DNA of 64,000 bases from Lysinibacillus xylanilyticus. Lineage in GTDB: Bacteria > Bacillota > Bacilli > Bacillales_A > Planococcaceae. Positions within the stretch are counted from its first letter, which is position 1. Every line of letters starts with the position of its first letter. The DNA lies in contig NZ_LFXJ01000010.1 of NCBI RefSeq assembly GCF_001183605.1, positions 124,001 through 188,000 of the forward strand, read 5' to 3'. Below are positions 36,034 through 45,416 of the stretch, one piece after another. The translations under genes were made by a program, and so were the position numbers. The notes beneath the pieces are model-generated. The model was not told where the DNA came from and searched no databases. It saw nothing but the letters and a program-made list of their open reading frames with translations.

Positions 36034-36076
36034 TCCGTTATAATAGAAATGTAAAAAAAAGGGGAGGCGCAGTAGA

Positions 36077-36238
36077 ATGATGAAATCGGCTATTAACTAC
36101 ATCATTATCTTAGCTTTGGTGGTAGGAGTTATTTTCCTGTATGATAAGCAAATTGGCGCTGTTCCTTTACTATTATTATCTGTCTTTTTGTTTTACTTAG
36201 GGATAAAAAAAATGCGTGATATAAAAAACAGTAATTGA
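36077..36238 (+). CDS. Small two-helix membrane protein
   Basis: Short gene of 53 codons (MMKSAINYIIILALVVGVIF, loop YDKQIGA, second hydrophobic stretch PLLLLSVFLFYLGI, basic tail KKMRDIKNSN). GGGGAGGCG lies about 8-10 bases before the ATG. Two hydrophobic segments joined by a short polar loop, with a positively charged C-terminus, indicate a hairpin membrane protein. I know of no function. It stands alone between the icmF terminator and rpoE. Confidence 0.7.
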   Translation: MMKSAINYIIILALVVGVIFLYDKQIGAVPLLLLSVFLFYLGIKKMRDIKNSN

Positions 36239-36389
36239 AGCTAGCAAAGAGGATAAAACTTTGTATATAATGGGTATTATGCTTATGATATGGAAAGTTA
36301 CTTTTGTGCGGCCTTTTTTGCTGCGCTCCGAAAATAAAGCTATTTAAATTTTAAAACGTCCATTGTGATGAGGGAAAGGAAGTGCACGA

Positions 36390-36932
36390 ATGAATTTTCG
36401 TGAAATGACAAAAGAACAATTAACGGAAGAGTCGTTAATTAACTTAGCTTATGCAATTTTAAGTGAAAAACGTGCCTCAGTGTCATTTAATGACTTATTA
36501 ACAATTATTCAAGAGTTTGTGGGCTATAGTGATGAAGAAATGAAAGCCCGCCTACTACAATTTTACACAGATATAAATGTAGATGGCCGCTTCTTATTTA
36601 ATCAGGAAACTGGCTGGGGCTTACGTGAATGGTATAAAGTTGAACAGATTGAGGAAGAAACAGCTCCATCTGTTAAAACTCATAAGAAAAAATCTAAAGC
36701 TGCCGCTGAAGATGAAGATGATTTAGATGAAGATCTAGAAGAAGAAGATATTGACTTCGATGAAGATTATGAAGAATTCGTTGAAGACGAAGAAGATATA
36801 GAAGAAGAAGAAGAAGAAGATAAAGAAGACATCGATTTTGATGAAGAAGATATCGAGGACATCGAAGAAGAAATCGACGAGGACTTTATTGATGAGGATG
36901 AAGAGGAATTTGAAGAAGAGGATGAAGCCTAA
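36390..36932 (+). CDS. rpoE: DNA-directed RNA polymerase delta subunit
   Basis: Gram-positive RNA polymerase accessory subunit of 180 residues. It raises promoter selectivity and helps release RNA from the enzyme. The N-terminal HARE-HTH domain (MNFREMTKEQLTEESLINLAYAIL, FLFNQETGWGLREWYK) spans about 1-92. The rest is an almost purely Asp/Glu tail characteristic of delta. There are two AAGGAA-like sites before the ATG. The rpoE-pyrG order is as in Bacillus. Confidence 0.96.
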   Translation: MNFREMTKEQLTEESLINLAYAILSEKRASVSFNDLLTIIQEFVGYSDEEMKARLLQFYTDINVDGRFLFNQETGWGLREWYKVEQIEEETAPSVKTHKKKSKAAAEDEDDLDEDLEEEDIDFDEDYEEFVEDEEDIEEEEEEDKEDIDFDEEDIEDIEEEIDEDFIDEDEEEFEEEDEA

Positions 36933-36982
36933 GATAATTACTCTTTGAAATTTTCTTACTTTTATCCTTGTAGTAAAAAATC

Positions 36983-37099
36983 TTGACTTCTATCACGGTT
37001 CCGTTTAATCTTTTACTTGGGCTCCTTAATTAAAGGAGAAAGACCGTGTATGTAATACGCTCCCCCTGCAAACCTATGCAGGAGGAGCGTTTTTTTATT
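36983..37099 (+). promoter_or_regulatory. pyrG promoter and CTP-sensing attenuator leader
   Basis: TTGACT (36983), 17 bases, TAATCT (37006), and a start predicted at GGGCTCC (37019). A strong hairpin ACGCTCCCCCTGCA (37057-37070)/TGCAGGAGGAGCGT (37077-37090) with a T run follows. In B. subtilis pyrG, low CTP causes repeated G addition at a GGGC start, and the poly(G) end pairs with the C/U-rich terminator arm. The CTCCCCC arm here fits that model. The hairpin may also end rpoE transcription. Confidence 0.8.
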
Positions 37100-37431
37100 T
37101 TTTAACTATATTCAGTCAAGTTCTCCCATGTTTATAGCTACGGAATGAATATAAATGCTCTAAATTATTCATGATGTATAATAATCGGTGACTGAGTATA
37201 CGTTAGGATGGATTTTTTTTAGGAAAGTAGAAAAGAGATAGAAACGATTACAGCTTCGAATCGACTACAATTTTGTAGGCATTCTCGGCTTTTCTTATTT
37301 TTAGGATAAGAAATATCAATTTTCTTAGGCCGTAGAGACATTTGCACCAATGCTCAAGATTACTTAGCTTAGGACGTGAATGCACTTTTCTTACTAGTAA
37401 TTTCTAGAACAACATAAGGAGGAATTTTTTC
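37100..37431. other. Long pyrG leader after the attenuator
   Basis: There are 330 bases without a gene. A small CTACAATTTTGTAG hairpin lies near 37247, and the ribosome site AAGGAGG sits before pyrG. A second promoter is possible, but I could not define one. Confidence 0.4.
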
Positions 37432-39024
37432 ATGACGAAGTATATTTTTGTAACAGGTGGGGTTGTTTCATCACTTGGAAAAGGGATTGTAGCAGCATCT
37501 CTAGGTCGTTTATTGAAAAATCGTGGATTAGAAGTAACGATTCAAAAGTTTGACCCATATATCAATATTGACCCAGGTACAATGAGTCCTTATCAACATG
37601 GTGAGGTTTTCGTAACAGATGATGGCGCAGAAGCTGACTTAGACTTAGGTCACTACGAACGTTTCATTGATATTAACCTAGGAAAACATTCTACAGTAAC
37701 TTCAGGGCGTGTTTATCAGTCTGTATTACAAAAAGAACGCCGCGGTGATTATAACGGTGGAACAGTACAAGTAATTCCTCACATTACAAATGAAATCAAA
37801 GATCGTATTCAACGAGCTGGTCGCGAAACAAATGCTGACGTAGTAATTACAGAAGTAGGCGGAACAGTTGGGGATATTGAGTCATTGCCATTCCTTGAAG
37901 CAATTCGTCAAATGAAAACGAATTTAGGTCATAACAATGTGATGTATGTTCACTGTACGCTTATTCCTTATATTAAAGCTGCGGGTGAGCTAAAAACAAA
38001 ACCAACTCAGCATTCCGTAAAAGAATTACGTTCTTTAGGTATTCAACCAAATATTATCGTTGTACGCACAGAGCAAGAAGTGCCTCAAGATATGAAAGAA
38101 AAATTAGCTTTATTCTGTGATGTTCAGCCACACGAAATTATTGAATCTCGCGATGCAGAACATTTATATGAAGTACCTCTAAACCTTCATGCACAAGATA
38201 TTGATGATATCGTACTTGACCATTTTGGCATTGAAGCACCAGAGGCTGATATGGAAGAATGGCGCGAGCTTGTAGCAAAAGTGAAGAGCTTACCAAATAA
38301 ACGAAAAGTAGCATTAGTAGGTAAATATGTAGAACTACAAGATGCTTACATTTCTGTTGTAGAGGCATTAAAGCATGCAGGCTATGCATTTAATTCTGAT
38401 ATTGAGATTGACTGGATCAATGCAGAACATGTGGATGCTGAAAATGTTGTTTCATTATTAAAAGGTGCTGACGCAATTTTAGTTCCAGGTGGCTTCGGTG
38501 ATCGTGGAGTTGAAGGGAAAATTTTAGCGACACAATACGCTCGTGAAAATAATGTTCCATTCTTAGGTATTTGTCTAGGTATGCAACTTGCAACAGTGGA
38601 GTTTGCTCGTAACGTACTTGGTTTAAAAGGAGCGCATTCTACAGAACTTGATCCAAAAACGGAATATCCTATTATTGATTTCCTACCAGATCAAAACGAC
38701 AGTGTAGACATCGGTGGTACATTACGTTTAGGTCTATATCCATGTAAGTTAAAAGAAGGCTCAAAAGCAAGCCAAGCTTATGGTCAAGAGCTTGTTTATG
38801 AGCGCCACCGCCATCGTTATGAATTTAACAATGAATATCGTGAAGCGATGGAAGCTGAAGGTCTTGTCTTCTCAGGTACAAGTCCTGACGGTAAATTAGT
38901 GGAAATTATCGAGTTAACAGAAAATAATTTCTTTGTAGCATGTCAATTCCATCCTGAGTTAGTATCACGTCCAAACCGTCCACAGCCATTGTTCCGTGAT
39001 TTCATTGGAGCAACATTCAAATAA
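37432..39024 (+). CDS. pyrG: CTP synthase
   Basis: Glutamine-dependent enzyme of 530 residues that makes CTP from UTP. The N-terminal synthetase domain begins [18 protein letters not shown] and holds [21 protein letters not shown] and GGTVGDIE. The C-terminal class I glutamine amidotransferase domain has the oxyanion region VPGGFGDRG, the nucleophile in [11 protein letters not shown], and CQFHPE with the catalytic His/Glu. A clear GGAGG precedes the ATG. Expression is probably controlled by the attenuator at 36983-37099. It is followed by a perfect 17-bp terminator. Confidence 0.97.
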   Translation: MTKYIFVTGGVVSSLGKGIVAASLGRLLKNRGLEVTIQKFDPYINIDPGTMSPYQHGEVFVTDDGAEADLDLGHYERFIDINLGKHSTVTSGRVYQSVLQKERRGDYNGGTVQVIPHITNEIKDRIQRAGRETNADVVITEVGGTVGDIESLPFLEAIRQMKTNLGHNNVMYVHCTLIPYIKAAGELKTKPTQHSVKELRSLGIQPNIIVVRTEQEVPQDMKEKLALFCDVQPHEIIESRDAEHLYEVPLNLHAQDIDDIVLDHFGIEAPEADMEEWRELVAKVKSLPNKRKVALVGKYVELQDAYISVVEALKHAGYAFNSDIEIDWINAEHVDAENVVSLLKGADAILVPGGFGDRGVEGKILATQYARENNVPFLGICLGMQLATVEFARNVLGLKGAHSTELDPKTEYPIIDFLPDQNDSVDIGGTLRLGLYPCKLKEGSKASQAYGQELVYERHRHRYEFNNEYREAMEAEGLVFSGTSPDGKLVEIIELTENNFFVACQFHPELVSRPNRPQPLFRDFIGATFK

Positions 39025-39026
39025 TG

Positions 39027-39066
39027 AAAAAAGAGTTGTCTCAAGTGTGAGACAACTCTTTTTTAT
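39027..39066 (+). terminator. pyrG terminator
   Basis: AAAAAAGAGTTGTCTCA and its exact complement (39048-39064) lie either side of an AGTG loop. It is probably bidirectional, serving ywjG on the other strand too. Confidence 0.95.
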
Positions 39067-39197
39067 CTTCATTCAGCAAATGTAATGACTATTGAATGGA
39101 GACAGCGGTTTTTTTTCTTCTGCGCGACAGCTACAATGTTTATCTGCGCGAAAGCAAAGCGACAGCGGCAATTACACCAATGTGAAGTTGATAGAAT
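39063..39197. repeat. Remnants of family 2 and GC-rich repeats
   Basis: CTTCATTCAGC and a decayed partner resemble the family 2 hairpin. TCTGCGCGAAAGCAAAGCGACAGCGGC is the reverse of the GC-rich GCTGTCGC/GCTTTCGCG motif found at 24.3 and 40.5 kb. Confidence 0.5.
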
Positions 39198-39728
39198 CTA
39201 CAACTCTTCGTCATCAAGGCCAAGCATTTCATCATACGCAATTTTTACTGCTTCATAAACAAAAAGGGCAGCAATAGCATGTGGCACGACTATGCGCTTG
39301 CCTAAATCGTTCGGTAATAAGCCACCTCGTATGCGTGTTGAAATATACGTATACGCTAAATCTGCTAGTGGGTTTTCGGAATTAGCAACTTCGCTAGCAA
39401 CTGCTGCAAATGGAATAAACTGATTATTTAATTGCTGTGCTAAGGCTAATGCATCCTCATCGTGTGCACTACGTGTGAAAATGCATACACGATCAGCTTC
39501 TGTGATAACTGTATCTTTTGTCCAAGGGACTACCTTAGTGAAACGTTCCACAGCTTGACATGCATTTAATTCGACAACTTGCATTTCACCAAAGCATGCT
39601 AAATAGACATTGCCCTCACCAATACCTGCTTGAGCAAGTAATCGTGCTGTTTCTTCAATAGCTTCCTCTTCATTTTGTGTTATTCTTTGTAATAATCCAC
39701 TCAATTGTGTTGTTAGAATTTTTGACAT
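39198..39728 (-). CDS. ywjG: DUF2529 family protein YwjG
   Basis: A 176-residue protein of the DUF2529 family, which structurally resembles GmhA/SIS sugar-isomerase domains, with no proven reaction. The N-terminal helix MSKILTTQLSGLLQRI, the VYLACFGEMQ segment and the SIS-like stretch ADRVCIFTRSAHDEDALALAQQL are visible. In Bacillus the gene lies between pyrG and spo0F and is divergent from spo0F, exactly as here, and that supports the call. AGGTGGGATC lies before the ATG. Confidence 0.85.
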   Translation of the reverse strand: MSKILTTQLSGLLQRITQNEEEAIEETARLLAQAGIGEGNVYLACFGEMQVVELNACQAVERFTKVVPWTKDTVITEADRVCIFTRSAHDEDALALAQQLNNQFIPFAAVASEVANSENPLADLAYTYISTRIRGGLLPNDLGKRIVVPHAIAALFVYEAVKIAYDEMLGLDDEEL

Positions 39729-39883
39729 GATCCCACCTCAATCAATATTATAGGTTTGTAAAGAGCATAAAGCAAAAGCAGATAATTTATAATACTAGAA
39801 GGTATTAAAGGGTTAAAGGAGAATAATACATAATATAGGAAGTTTTACGCAAGGATAAAAACTCAGAAAGGGCGGAATGAGAT

Positions 39884-40240
39884 GTGAAACGATTACTAAT
39901 TGTCGATGATCAACCAGGAATTCGTTTACTTTTAAATGAAGTGTTGAAAAAGGAAGGGTATGTTACATATTTAGCAGCAAATGGTATGGAAGCACTGAAA
40001 TATGCTGAGGAGGAAATGGATTGTGTCTTATTAGACATGAAAATTCCAGGGATGGATGGCATAGAAATTTTAAGGCGCTTAAAAGAGAAGTGGCCACAAC
40101 TCCCAGTATTCATGATGACTGCATATGGTGAATTGGAAGTTGTGCAGGAGGCATTAGATTTAGGAGCAATTCGATACTTTACTAAGCCTTTCGATATTTT
40201 TGAAGTGCGTGATGAAGTTAATAAAGCATTAAATGTTTAG
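39884..40240 (+). CDS. spo0F: Sporulation phosphorelay response regulator Spo0F
   Basis: Single-domain receiver of 118 residues that takes phosphate from sporulation histidine kinases and passes it to Spo0B. The acidic pocket is D8/D9 (IVDDQPG), the phosphorylated aspartate is D51 (LLDMKIPGMDG), the switch residue is T79 (MMTAYGE), and the lysine is K101 (YFTKPFD). All are three positions earlier than in B. subtilis because of a shorter N-terminus. It starts with GTG at 39884. There is no output domain, as expected. The position between ywjG and fbaA is conserved. I did not find a convincing sigma-H promoter in the 155-base upstream gap. Confidence 0.95.
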   Translation: MKRLLIVDDQPGIRLLLNEVLKKEGYVTYLAANGMEALKYAEEEMDCVLLDMKIPGMDGIEILRRLKEKWPQLPVFMMTAYGELEVVQEALDLGAIRYFTKPFDIFEVRDEVNKALNV

Positions 40241-40243
40241 ATG

Positions 40244-40274
40244 AACAGGCAGTGGTCAACACCGCCTGTTTTTC
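40244..40274 (+). terminator. spo0F terminator
   Basis: AACAGGC-A-GTG and CAC-C-GCCTGTT form the stem with one mismatch, and TTTTT follows. Confidence 0.85.
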
Positions 40275-40339
40275 ATGGTTGATATAAGATTTGTAGTATT
40301 TTTCTACCGTTTCATATTCACATACCGCCAAAATATATG

Positions 40340-40400
40340 GCTCATCATCATGACGTGAAGTTGATTTCCGTTCCGACTGGGCGCGTCCGATGAGCCGGTG
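40340..40400 (-). repeat. MITE-like repeat, copy E (inverted half)
   Basis: Read on the minus strand it gives GGCTCATCGGACGCGCCCAG, TCGGAACGGAAATCAACTTC, ACGTCATGATGATGAGC, which is the right half of the family. This is the only copy in inverted orientation. Confidence 0.8.
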
Positions 40401-40490
40401 AAAACTACACTACGGCACTGCCGCTCTGTGCCACTCCGCTTACGTGCGGAAAAGAAGACGCTGCCACTGCGTTGCACTTCGCTTTCGCGT

Positions 40491-40882
40491 AACCCTCGTT
40501 TCGTTTCACTGCACTACGGTTTGACGCTGTCGCTGCGTTACACTCCGCTTTCGCGTCGAAAATAACAGCCCCCGCTTTTCAGGGGCTGAACCTTCGTTTC
40601 GTCTCACTGCACTGCGGTTTGACGCTGTCGCTGCGTTACCCTCCGCTTTCGCGTAGAAAATAACAGCCCCCGCTTTTCAGGGGCTGAACCTTCGTTTCGT
40701 TTCACTGCACTGCGGTTTGACGCTGTCGCTGCGTTACACTCTGCTTTCGCGTAGCAAATAACAGCCCCCGCTTTTCAGGGGCTGAACCGTCGTTTCGTTT
40801 CACTGCACTGCGGTTTGACGCTGTCGCTGCGTTACCCTCCGCTTTCGCGTAGAAAATAACAGCCCCCGCTTTTCAGGGGCTG
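40491..40882. repeat. Four 98-bp tandem repeats with embedded half-terminators
   Basis: Units start at 40491, 40589, 40687 and 40785, all 98 bases and about 95% identical. Each contains TTTGACGCTGTCGCTGCG, CCGCTTTCGCGT, and the hairpin CAGCCCC-CGCTTTTCA-GGGGCTG. A degenerate GC-rich half-unit precedes them from about 40430. There are no unique spacers, so this is not CRISPR. Confidence 0.95.
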
Positions 40883-40890
40883 TTATTTTT
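40853..40890 (+). terminator. Complete terminator at the end of the 98-bp array
   Basis: AAAATAACAGCCCC and GGGGCTGTTATTTT pair perfectly over 14 bp. Only this last copy has the complete A/T arms; the inner three lack the 3' U tract. It insulates fbaA from spo0F. Confidence 0.85.
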
Positions 40891-40949
40891 GCTATGATTG
40901 AATAGCATATCTATGTAGAAAGATTAGTCCTAAGAGGAGGATTTTTAGT

Positions 40950-41804
40950 ATGGCATTAGTATCTATGAAAGAGATGTTAATTAAAGCAAAAGCAGAAGGT
41001 TATGCGGTTGGTCAGTTCAACATCAACAACCTTGAGTGGACTCAAGCAATTTTACAAGCGGCTGAAGAAGAAAAATCTCCAGTTATTCTAGGCGTATCTG
41101 AAGGCGCAGGTAAATATATGGGCGGATTCATCTCCGTTGTACACATAGTAAAAGGTTTGATGGAATCTTATGGCACTACAGTACCTGTGGCTATTCATCT
41201 TGACCATGGTTCAAGCTTTGAAAAATGTAAAGAAGCAATTGATGCAGGATTTACTTCCGTTATGATTGATGCATCTCATCATCCATTCGAGGAAAATGTT
41301 GCGACTACTTCAAAAGTAGTTGAGTACGCTCATTCGAAAGGTGTTTCTGTTGAAGCTGAGCTTGGTACAGTTGGTGGTGACGAGGATGGCGTAATCGGTG
41401 GTATTATGTACGCTGATCCAGAAGAATGCCGTAAAATGGTTGAACTAACAGATATCGATTGCTTAGCACCAGCACTTGGCTCTGTACATGGTCCTTACAA
41501 AGGAGAACCAAATTTAGGTTTTAAAGAAATGGAAGAAATCTCTAAATTAGCAGATCTACCATTAGTATTACATGGTGGTACAGGGATTCCAACAAAAGAT
41601 ATCCAACGCTCAATTTCATTAGGTACAGCAAAAATTAACGTTAATACTGAAAATCAAATTGCTGCTACAAAAGTAATCCGTGAAGTTCTTGATAATGATA
41701 AAGTTGTTTATGACCCTCGTAAATTCCTTGCTCCAGCACGTGAAGCGATTAAAACAACAGTTATCGGGAAAATCCGTGAATTTGGTAGTGCGCAAAAAGC
41801 ATAA
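40950..41804 (+). CDS. fbaA: Class II fructose-1,6-bisphosphate aldolase
   Basis: Zinc aldolase of 284 residues for glycolysis and gluconeogenesis. The catalytic Asp and zinc His are in IHLDHGSS. Further zinc ligands lie in VEAELG and VLHGGTG, and the phosphate-binding loop is GGTGIP plus INVNTENQ. The length and sequence match the Bacillus FbaA branch. GAGGAGG lies before the ATG. The spo0F-fbaA-ywjH-murA order is conserved in Bacillales. Confidence 0.96.
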   Translation: MALVSMKEMLIKAKAEGYAVGQFNINNLEWTQAILQAAEEEKSPVILGVSEGAGKYMGGFISVVHIVKGLMESYGTTVPVAIHLDHGSSFEKCKEAIDAGFTSVMIDASHHPFEENVATTSKVVEYAHSKGVSVEAELGTVGGDEDGVIGGIMYADPEECRKMVELTDIDCLAPALGSVHGPYKGEPNLGFKEMEEISKLADLPLVLHGGTGIPTKDIQRSISLGTAKINVNTENQIAATKVIREVLDNDKVVYDPRKFLAPAREAIKTTVIGKIREFGSAQKA

Positions 41805-41849
41805 TTTTTGTATCTAAATGCTACAAAAACACAGATGAATACACATAAT

Positions 41850-41891
41850 AAGAGAAGTGTTGATGCTTTTGTCGACCTTCTCTTGTTTTTG
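41850..41891 (+). terminator. fbaA terminator
   Basis: AAGAGAAG and CTTCTCTT form the base of the stem, the upper part is imperfect, and TGTTTTTG follows. Confidence 0.8.
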
Positions 41892-41929
41892 AAATAAAAA
41901 ATTTTTGGCAAAAATTCAAATATAAGGCT

Positions 41930-42063
41930 TAACACCAAAAGTTGGGGATGGCATTTGCGTTAAAACGTATGTAATGTATAGTAGTTGATTTCCACTCCGA
42001 CTGAACGACCCTAGGAAGGCGCTTATTCGGAACGGAAATTAACCCAACGTTATGGTAATGAGT
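41930..42063. repeat. MITE-like repeat, copy F
   Basis: It starts AACACCAAAAGTTGGGGATG and ends CAACGTTATGGTAATGAG. It keeps GTTAAAACGTATG, TAGTTGATTTCC and CGGAACGGAAATTAACC but has lost the inner GATGAG hairpin. It lies directly before ywjH. Confidence 0.8.
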
Positions 42064-42089
42064 CAAAACATTAATCAGGAGGTAATATT

Positions 42090-42740
42090 ATGAAATTTTT
42101 CATTGATACAGCAAACTTTGAAGAGATTAAAGAAGCACACGCATGGGGTATTTTATCAGGTGTTACTACAAACCCATCGTTAGTTGCTAAAGAAGAGAAC
42201 GTTTCTTTCCATGATCGACTTCGTGAAATTACAGAGCTTGTAGATGGCTCAGTGAGTGGGGAAGTAATTGCTCTAGATGCAGAAGGTATGATTAAAGAAG
42301 GCTTAGAATTGGCTGCAATTGCTCCGAATATTACAGTTAAATTGCCAATGACTCCAGCTGGCTTAGAGGCATGTCGCTTCTTTGCAGACAAAGGTATTAA
42401 AACGAACGTAACATTAATCTTCAGTGCAAACCAAGCATTGATGGCTGCTCGTGCGGGTGCTACATATGTATCACCATTTATCGGTCGTCTAGATGATATG
42501 GGTCAAAACGGTGTAGAACTAATTGAAACGATTGCAGATATTTTCACAATTCATAATATCGATACGCAAATTATTGCTGCATCTATTCGTCATCCACAGC
42601 ATGTAACAGCAGCGGCACTTGCTGGTGCACATATTGCAACTACTCCTTTTAAAGTATTAAAGCAACTTTTCCATCACCCATTAACGGAAAAAGGAATTGA
42701 AGGATTTTTAACGGATTGGAATAAGAGAAAAGGCAAATAA
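42090..42740 (+). CDS. ywjH: Fructose-6-phosphate aldolase/transaldolase-like protein
   Basis: Small transaldolase-family protein of 216 residues. [16 protein letters not shown] and [12 protein letters not shown] are the N-terminal signature. The Schiff-base lysine lies in TVKLPMT, and [26 protein letters not shown] is the conserved core. Length assigns it to the TalC/FSA group rather than classical transaldolase. Members of this location in Bacillus (YwjH/Tal) act as transaldolase in the pentose phosphate pathway. CAGGAGG precedes the ATG. Confidence 0.92.
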   Translation: MKFFIDTANFEEIKEAHAWGILSGVTTNPSLVAKEENVSFHDRLREITELVDGSVSGEVIALDAEGMIKEGLELAAIAPNITVKLPMTPAGLEACRFFADKGIKTNVTLIFSANQALMAARAGATYVSPFIGRLDDMGQNGVELIETIADIFTIHNIDTQIIAASIRHPQHVTAAALAGAHIATTPFKVLKQLFHHPLTEKGIEGFLTDWNKRKGK

Positions 42741-42802
42741 TAAGATTATATAGTGAGCCAATTCAGAAAAAATTACTTTCCAATCATGAGGGAGAACGCG
42801 AA

Positions 42803-44089
42803 ATGGATGTTTATAAAATTGCAGGCGAAAATCGTCTAAAGGGTACAATAAAAGTTAGTGGTGCAAAAAATAGTGCAGTCGCCTTAATTCCAGCATCAAT
42901 TTTGGCGAACTCTCCAGTGACAATTGGAGGGATACCAGAAATTTCTGATGCATGGACGTTAAAGGCATTATTAGAGGAAATCGGTGGAGAAGTTTCATTT
43001 GAGGATGGAATAATGACCATTAATCCGACAGATATGATTGCTTTGCCATTACCAAACGGCAACGTGAAAAAGCTTCGTGCTTCCTATTACTTAATGGGAG
43101 CGATGCTTGGTCGCTTTAAAAAAGCTGTTATTGGTTTACCAGGAGGCTGTTTCTTAGGGCCGCGTCCTATTGACCAGCATATAAAAGGCTTTGAGGCATT
43201 AGGTGCGAAAATCACTAATGAGCATGGAGCAATTTATTTACGTGCTGATGAATTAATTGGTGCAAAAATATACTTAGACGTTGCCAGTGTCGGCGCAACA
43301 ATTAATATTATGTTAGCCGCTGTCCTTGCGAAGGGACGTACGGTTATTGAAAATGCAGCAAAAGAACCGGAAATTATTGATGTAGCCACTCTTCTCACTA
43401 ACATGGGAGCTAATATTAAAGGTGCAGGTACAAGTGTTATCCGTATTGAAGGCGTAGAGGAACTTCATGGTACGGAGCATACGATTATTCCAGATCGTAT
43501 TGAAGCTGCTACATTTATGATTATGGCTGCCGCTTTAGGTGAAGGCATTACAATTGATAATGTTATTCCATTGCATTTAGAGGCGATTATTGCAAAGCTT
43601 CGTGAAATGGGTGTAAAAATTGAAATCGGTGAAGAAAGTATTTTTGTGCCAAAAACGGATCTCTCCACATTGCAAGCCGTTGATGTGAAAACATTAGTGT
43701 ATCCTGGATTCCCAACTGATATTCAGCAACCACTTTCTGTTTTAATGTCTCAAGCATTTGGTTCCTCAAAGATAACAGATACAATCTATACGGCTCGATT
43801 TAAGCATATTGATGAACTTCGTCGTATGAATTCCAATGCACGCGTTGAAGGAAATACAGCTATTATTACAGGTCCTAGTAGATTGCATGGATCAACTGTA
43901 ACAGCTACAGATCTTCGTGCTGGTGCCGCATTAGTATTAGCAGGCCTTTTAGCTGAAGGTGAAACGGAAATTCATGATATCTATCATATTGAGCGTGGTT
44001 ATAGCTCACTTATTGAGAAATTACGTGATTTAGGCGCTGATATTCGACGTGAAACAATAATGGCTCGCGTAGCAGAGGCAAAGGAATAA
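42803..44089 (+). CDS. murA: UDP-N-acetylglucosamine 1-carboxyvinyltransferase (MurA, second type)
   Basis: Enzyme of 428 residues that adds enolpyruvate to UDP-GlcNAc, the first committed step of peptidoglycan synthesis. KVSGAKNSA, the fosfomycin-target cysteine in [26 protein letters not shown] and [10 protein letters not shown] are present. By synteny (between ywjH and glpX, beside rho) it corresponds to B. subtilis MurAB/MurZ. The other, atp-linked MurA would be outside this window. The cysteine is intact, so fosfomycin sensitivity is expected. Confidence 0.95.
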   Translation: MDVYKIAGENRLKGTIKVSGAKNSAVALIPASILANSPVTIGGIPEISDAWTLKALLEEIGGEVSFEDGIMTINPTDMIALPLPNGNVKKLRASYYLMGAMLGRFKKAVIGLPGGCFLGPRPIDQHIKGFEALGAKITNEHGAIYLRADELIGAKIYLDVASVGATINIMLAAVLAKGRTVIENAAKEPEIIDVATLLTNMGANIKGAGTSVIRIEGVEELHGTEHTIIPDRIEAATFMIMAAALGEGITIDNVIPLHLEAIIAKLREMGVKIEIGEESIFVPKTDLSTLQAVDVKTLVYPGFPTDIQQPLSVLMSQAFGSSKITDTIYTARFKHIDELRRMNSNARVEGNTAIITGPSRLHGSTVTATDLRAGAALVLAGLLAEGETEIHDIYHIERGYSSLIEKLRDLGADIRRETIMARVAEAKE

Positions 44090-44184
44090 TGAGAGCTAAA
44101 AGTTTTGAACTAACTATGTTACAATAGAGGTAATTTGAATGTTTCGGCGAAGAAATATGCCGATAACGGGAGGCAAATAAAACA

Positions 44185-45141
44185 ATGGAACGTAGTTTAT
44201 CGATGGAAGTAGTACGAGTAACAGAGGCAGCAGCAATCGCATCCGGGAAATGGATGGGTCGCGGTTTGAAAATTGAGGCAGATGATGCAGCGACGACAGC
44301 GATGCGCGTAATGTTCGATACAATTCCAATGCATGCTACAGTAGTGATTGGTGAAGGCGAAATGGACGAAGCACCAATGCTTTATATTGGTGAAGAGCTT
44401 GGCCTACGTAATGGTGGTCCTCAAGTAGATATCGCAGTTGACCCATTAGAAGGTACAAATATTGTAGCAAAGGGTACAAATGGTGCAATGACAGTTCTTG
44501 CTATTGCAGATAAAGGTAATCTGTTAAACGCACCTGATATGTACATGGAGAAAATTGCAGTAGGACCTGAAGCAGCAGGTAAGGTAGATATTAACGCTTC
44601 TGTTACTTATAATTTATTACAGGTAGCGAAAGCTAAAAATAAAGATATTTCAGACGTAGTAGCTACACTTTTAGATCGACCACGTCACCAAGCAATTGTT
44701 GATGAAATCCGAGAAGCTGGGGCACGTATTAAATTTATTCAAGACGGCGACGTTGGAGCAGCTATCAATACTGCTTTTGATGAAACTGGCATTGATATTA
44801 TGTTTGGTACAGGTGGTGCACCAGAGGGTGTAATTTCAGCTGTTGCATTAAAATGTCTAGGTGGAGACTTCCAAGCGAAGCTAGTACCGGAAGATGAGGA
44901 ACAGTTAGAACGTTGCCAAAAAATGGGTGTAGACGTAGATAAAGTTCTTTATTTAGATGACCTAGTTAAAGGTGACGATGCTATTTTTGCAGCGACTGCT
45001 GTAACAGATTGTGAGCTTTTAAAAGGCGTTCAGTATAAAGGAGCTTATGCATTAACACATTCAGTTGTTATGCGAGCTAAATCTGGAACTGTGCGTTTTG
45101 TAGAAGGTCGTCACGCTCTTGATAAAAAACCTAGCTATTAA
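44185..45141 (+). CDS. glpX: Class II fructose-1,6-bisphosphatase
   Basis: Gluconeogenic phosphatase of 318 residues, GlpX type. It shows [35 protein letters not shown], the metal-binding VDPLEGTN, and the C-terminal [20 protein letters not shown]. The length and opening ([10 protein letters not shown]) are typical of Bacillales GlpX. GGGAGGC precedes the ATG. It lies between murA and rho as in Bacillus (ywjI position). Confidence 0.95.
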   Translation: MERSLSMEVVRVTEAAAIASGKWMGRGLKIEADDAATTAMRVMFDTIPMHATVVIGEGEMDEAPMLYIGEELGLRNGGPQVDIAVDPLEGTNIVAKGTNGAMTVLAIADKGNLLNAPDMYMEKIAVGPEAAGKVDINASVTYNLLQVAKAKNKDISDVVATLLDRPRHQAIVDEIREAGARIKFIQDGDVGAAINTAFDETGIDIMFGTGGAPEGVISAVALKCLGGDFQAKLVPEDEEQLERCQKMGVDVDKVLYLDDLVKGDDAIFAATAVTDCELLKGVQYKGAYALTHSVVMRAKSGTVRFVEGRHALDKKPSY

Positions 45142-45160
45142 TAAAAATTTCTTCTAAAAT

Positions 45161-45197
45161 ATACCTAGTGCATCTTTTTGCGCTAGGTACCTTCTTC
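45161..45197 (+). terminator. glpX terminator
   Basis: TACCTAG-TGC and GCG-CTAGGTA form the stem, and a pyrimidine-rich CCTTCTTCT follows. It is moderately strong. Confidence 0.7.
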
Positions 45198-45416
45198 TAA
45201 ATTTTCAACCATCCCATAGTTTTATAAGGCTATGCTATGCTTCAATGTTCGCATAGCTAATTCAAGTACCTATCGCTTTGATTCATACTGCTTCATTTCT
45301 GACCTACGCATGAAAACGCTGACAGGTACGAAAAGATTACAGAGCCTATCGTAAAAAACTTCTTTAATATCCCCAAAAACAGCAATTATATTTTGAAAAA
45401 GACTGGAGTTGTGCAT

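Noticed and set aside
39730..39883. Sigma-H promoter or Spo0A box for spo0F
   Set aside because: AAAGGAGAA resembles a -35, but no GAAT -10 is at the right distance and no clear TGTCGAA box was found.
40491..40882. CRISPR array
   Set aside because: Units are contiguous and nearly identical over their full 98 bases, with no variable spacers and no cas genes.
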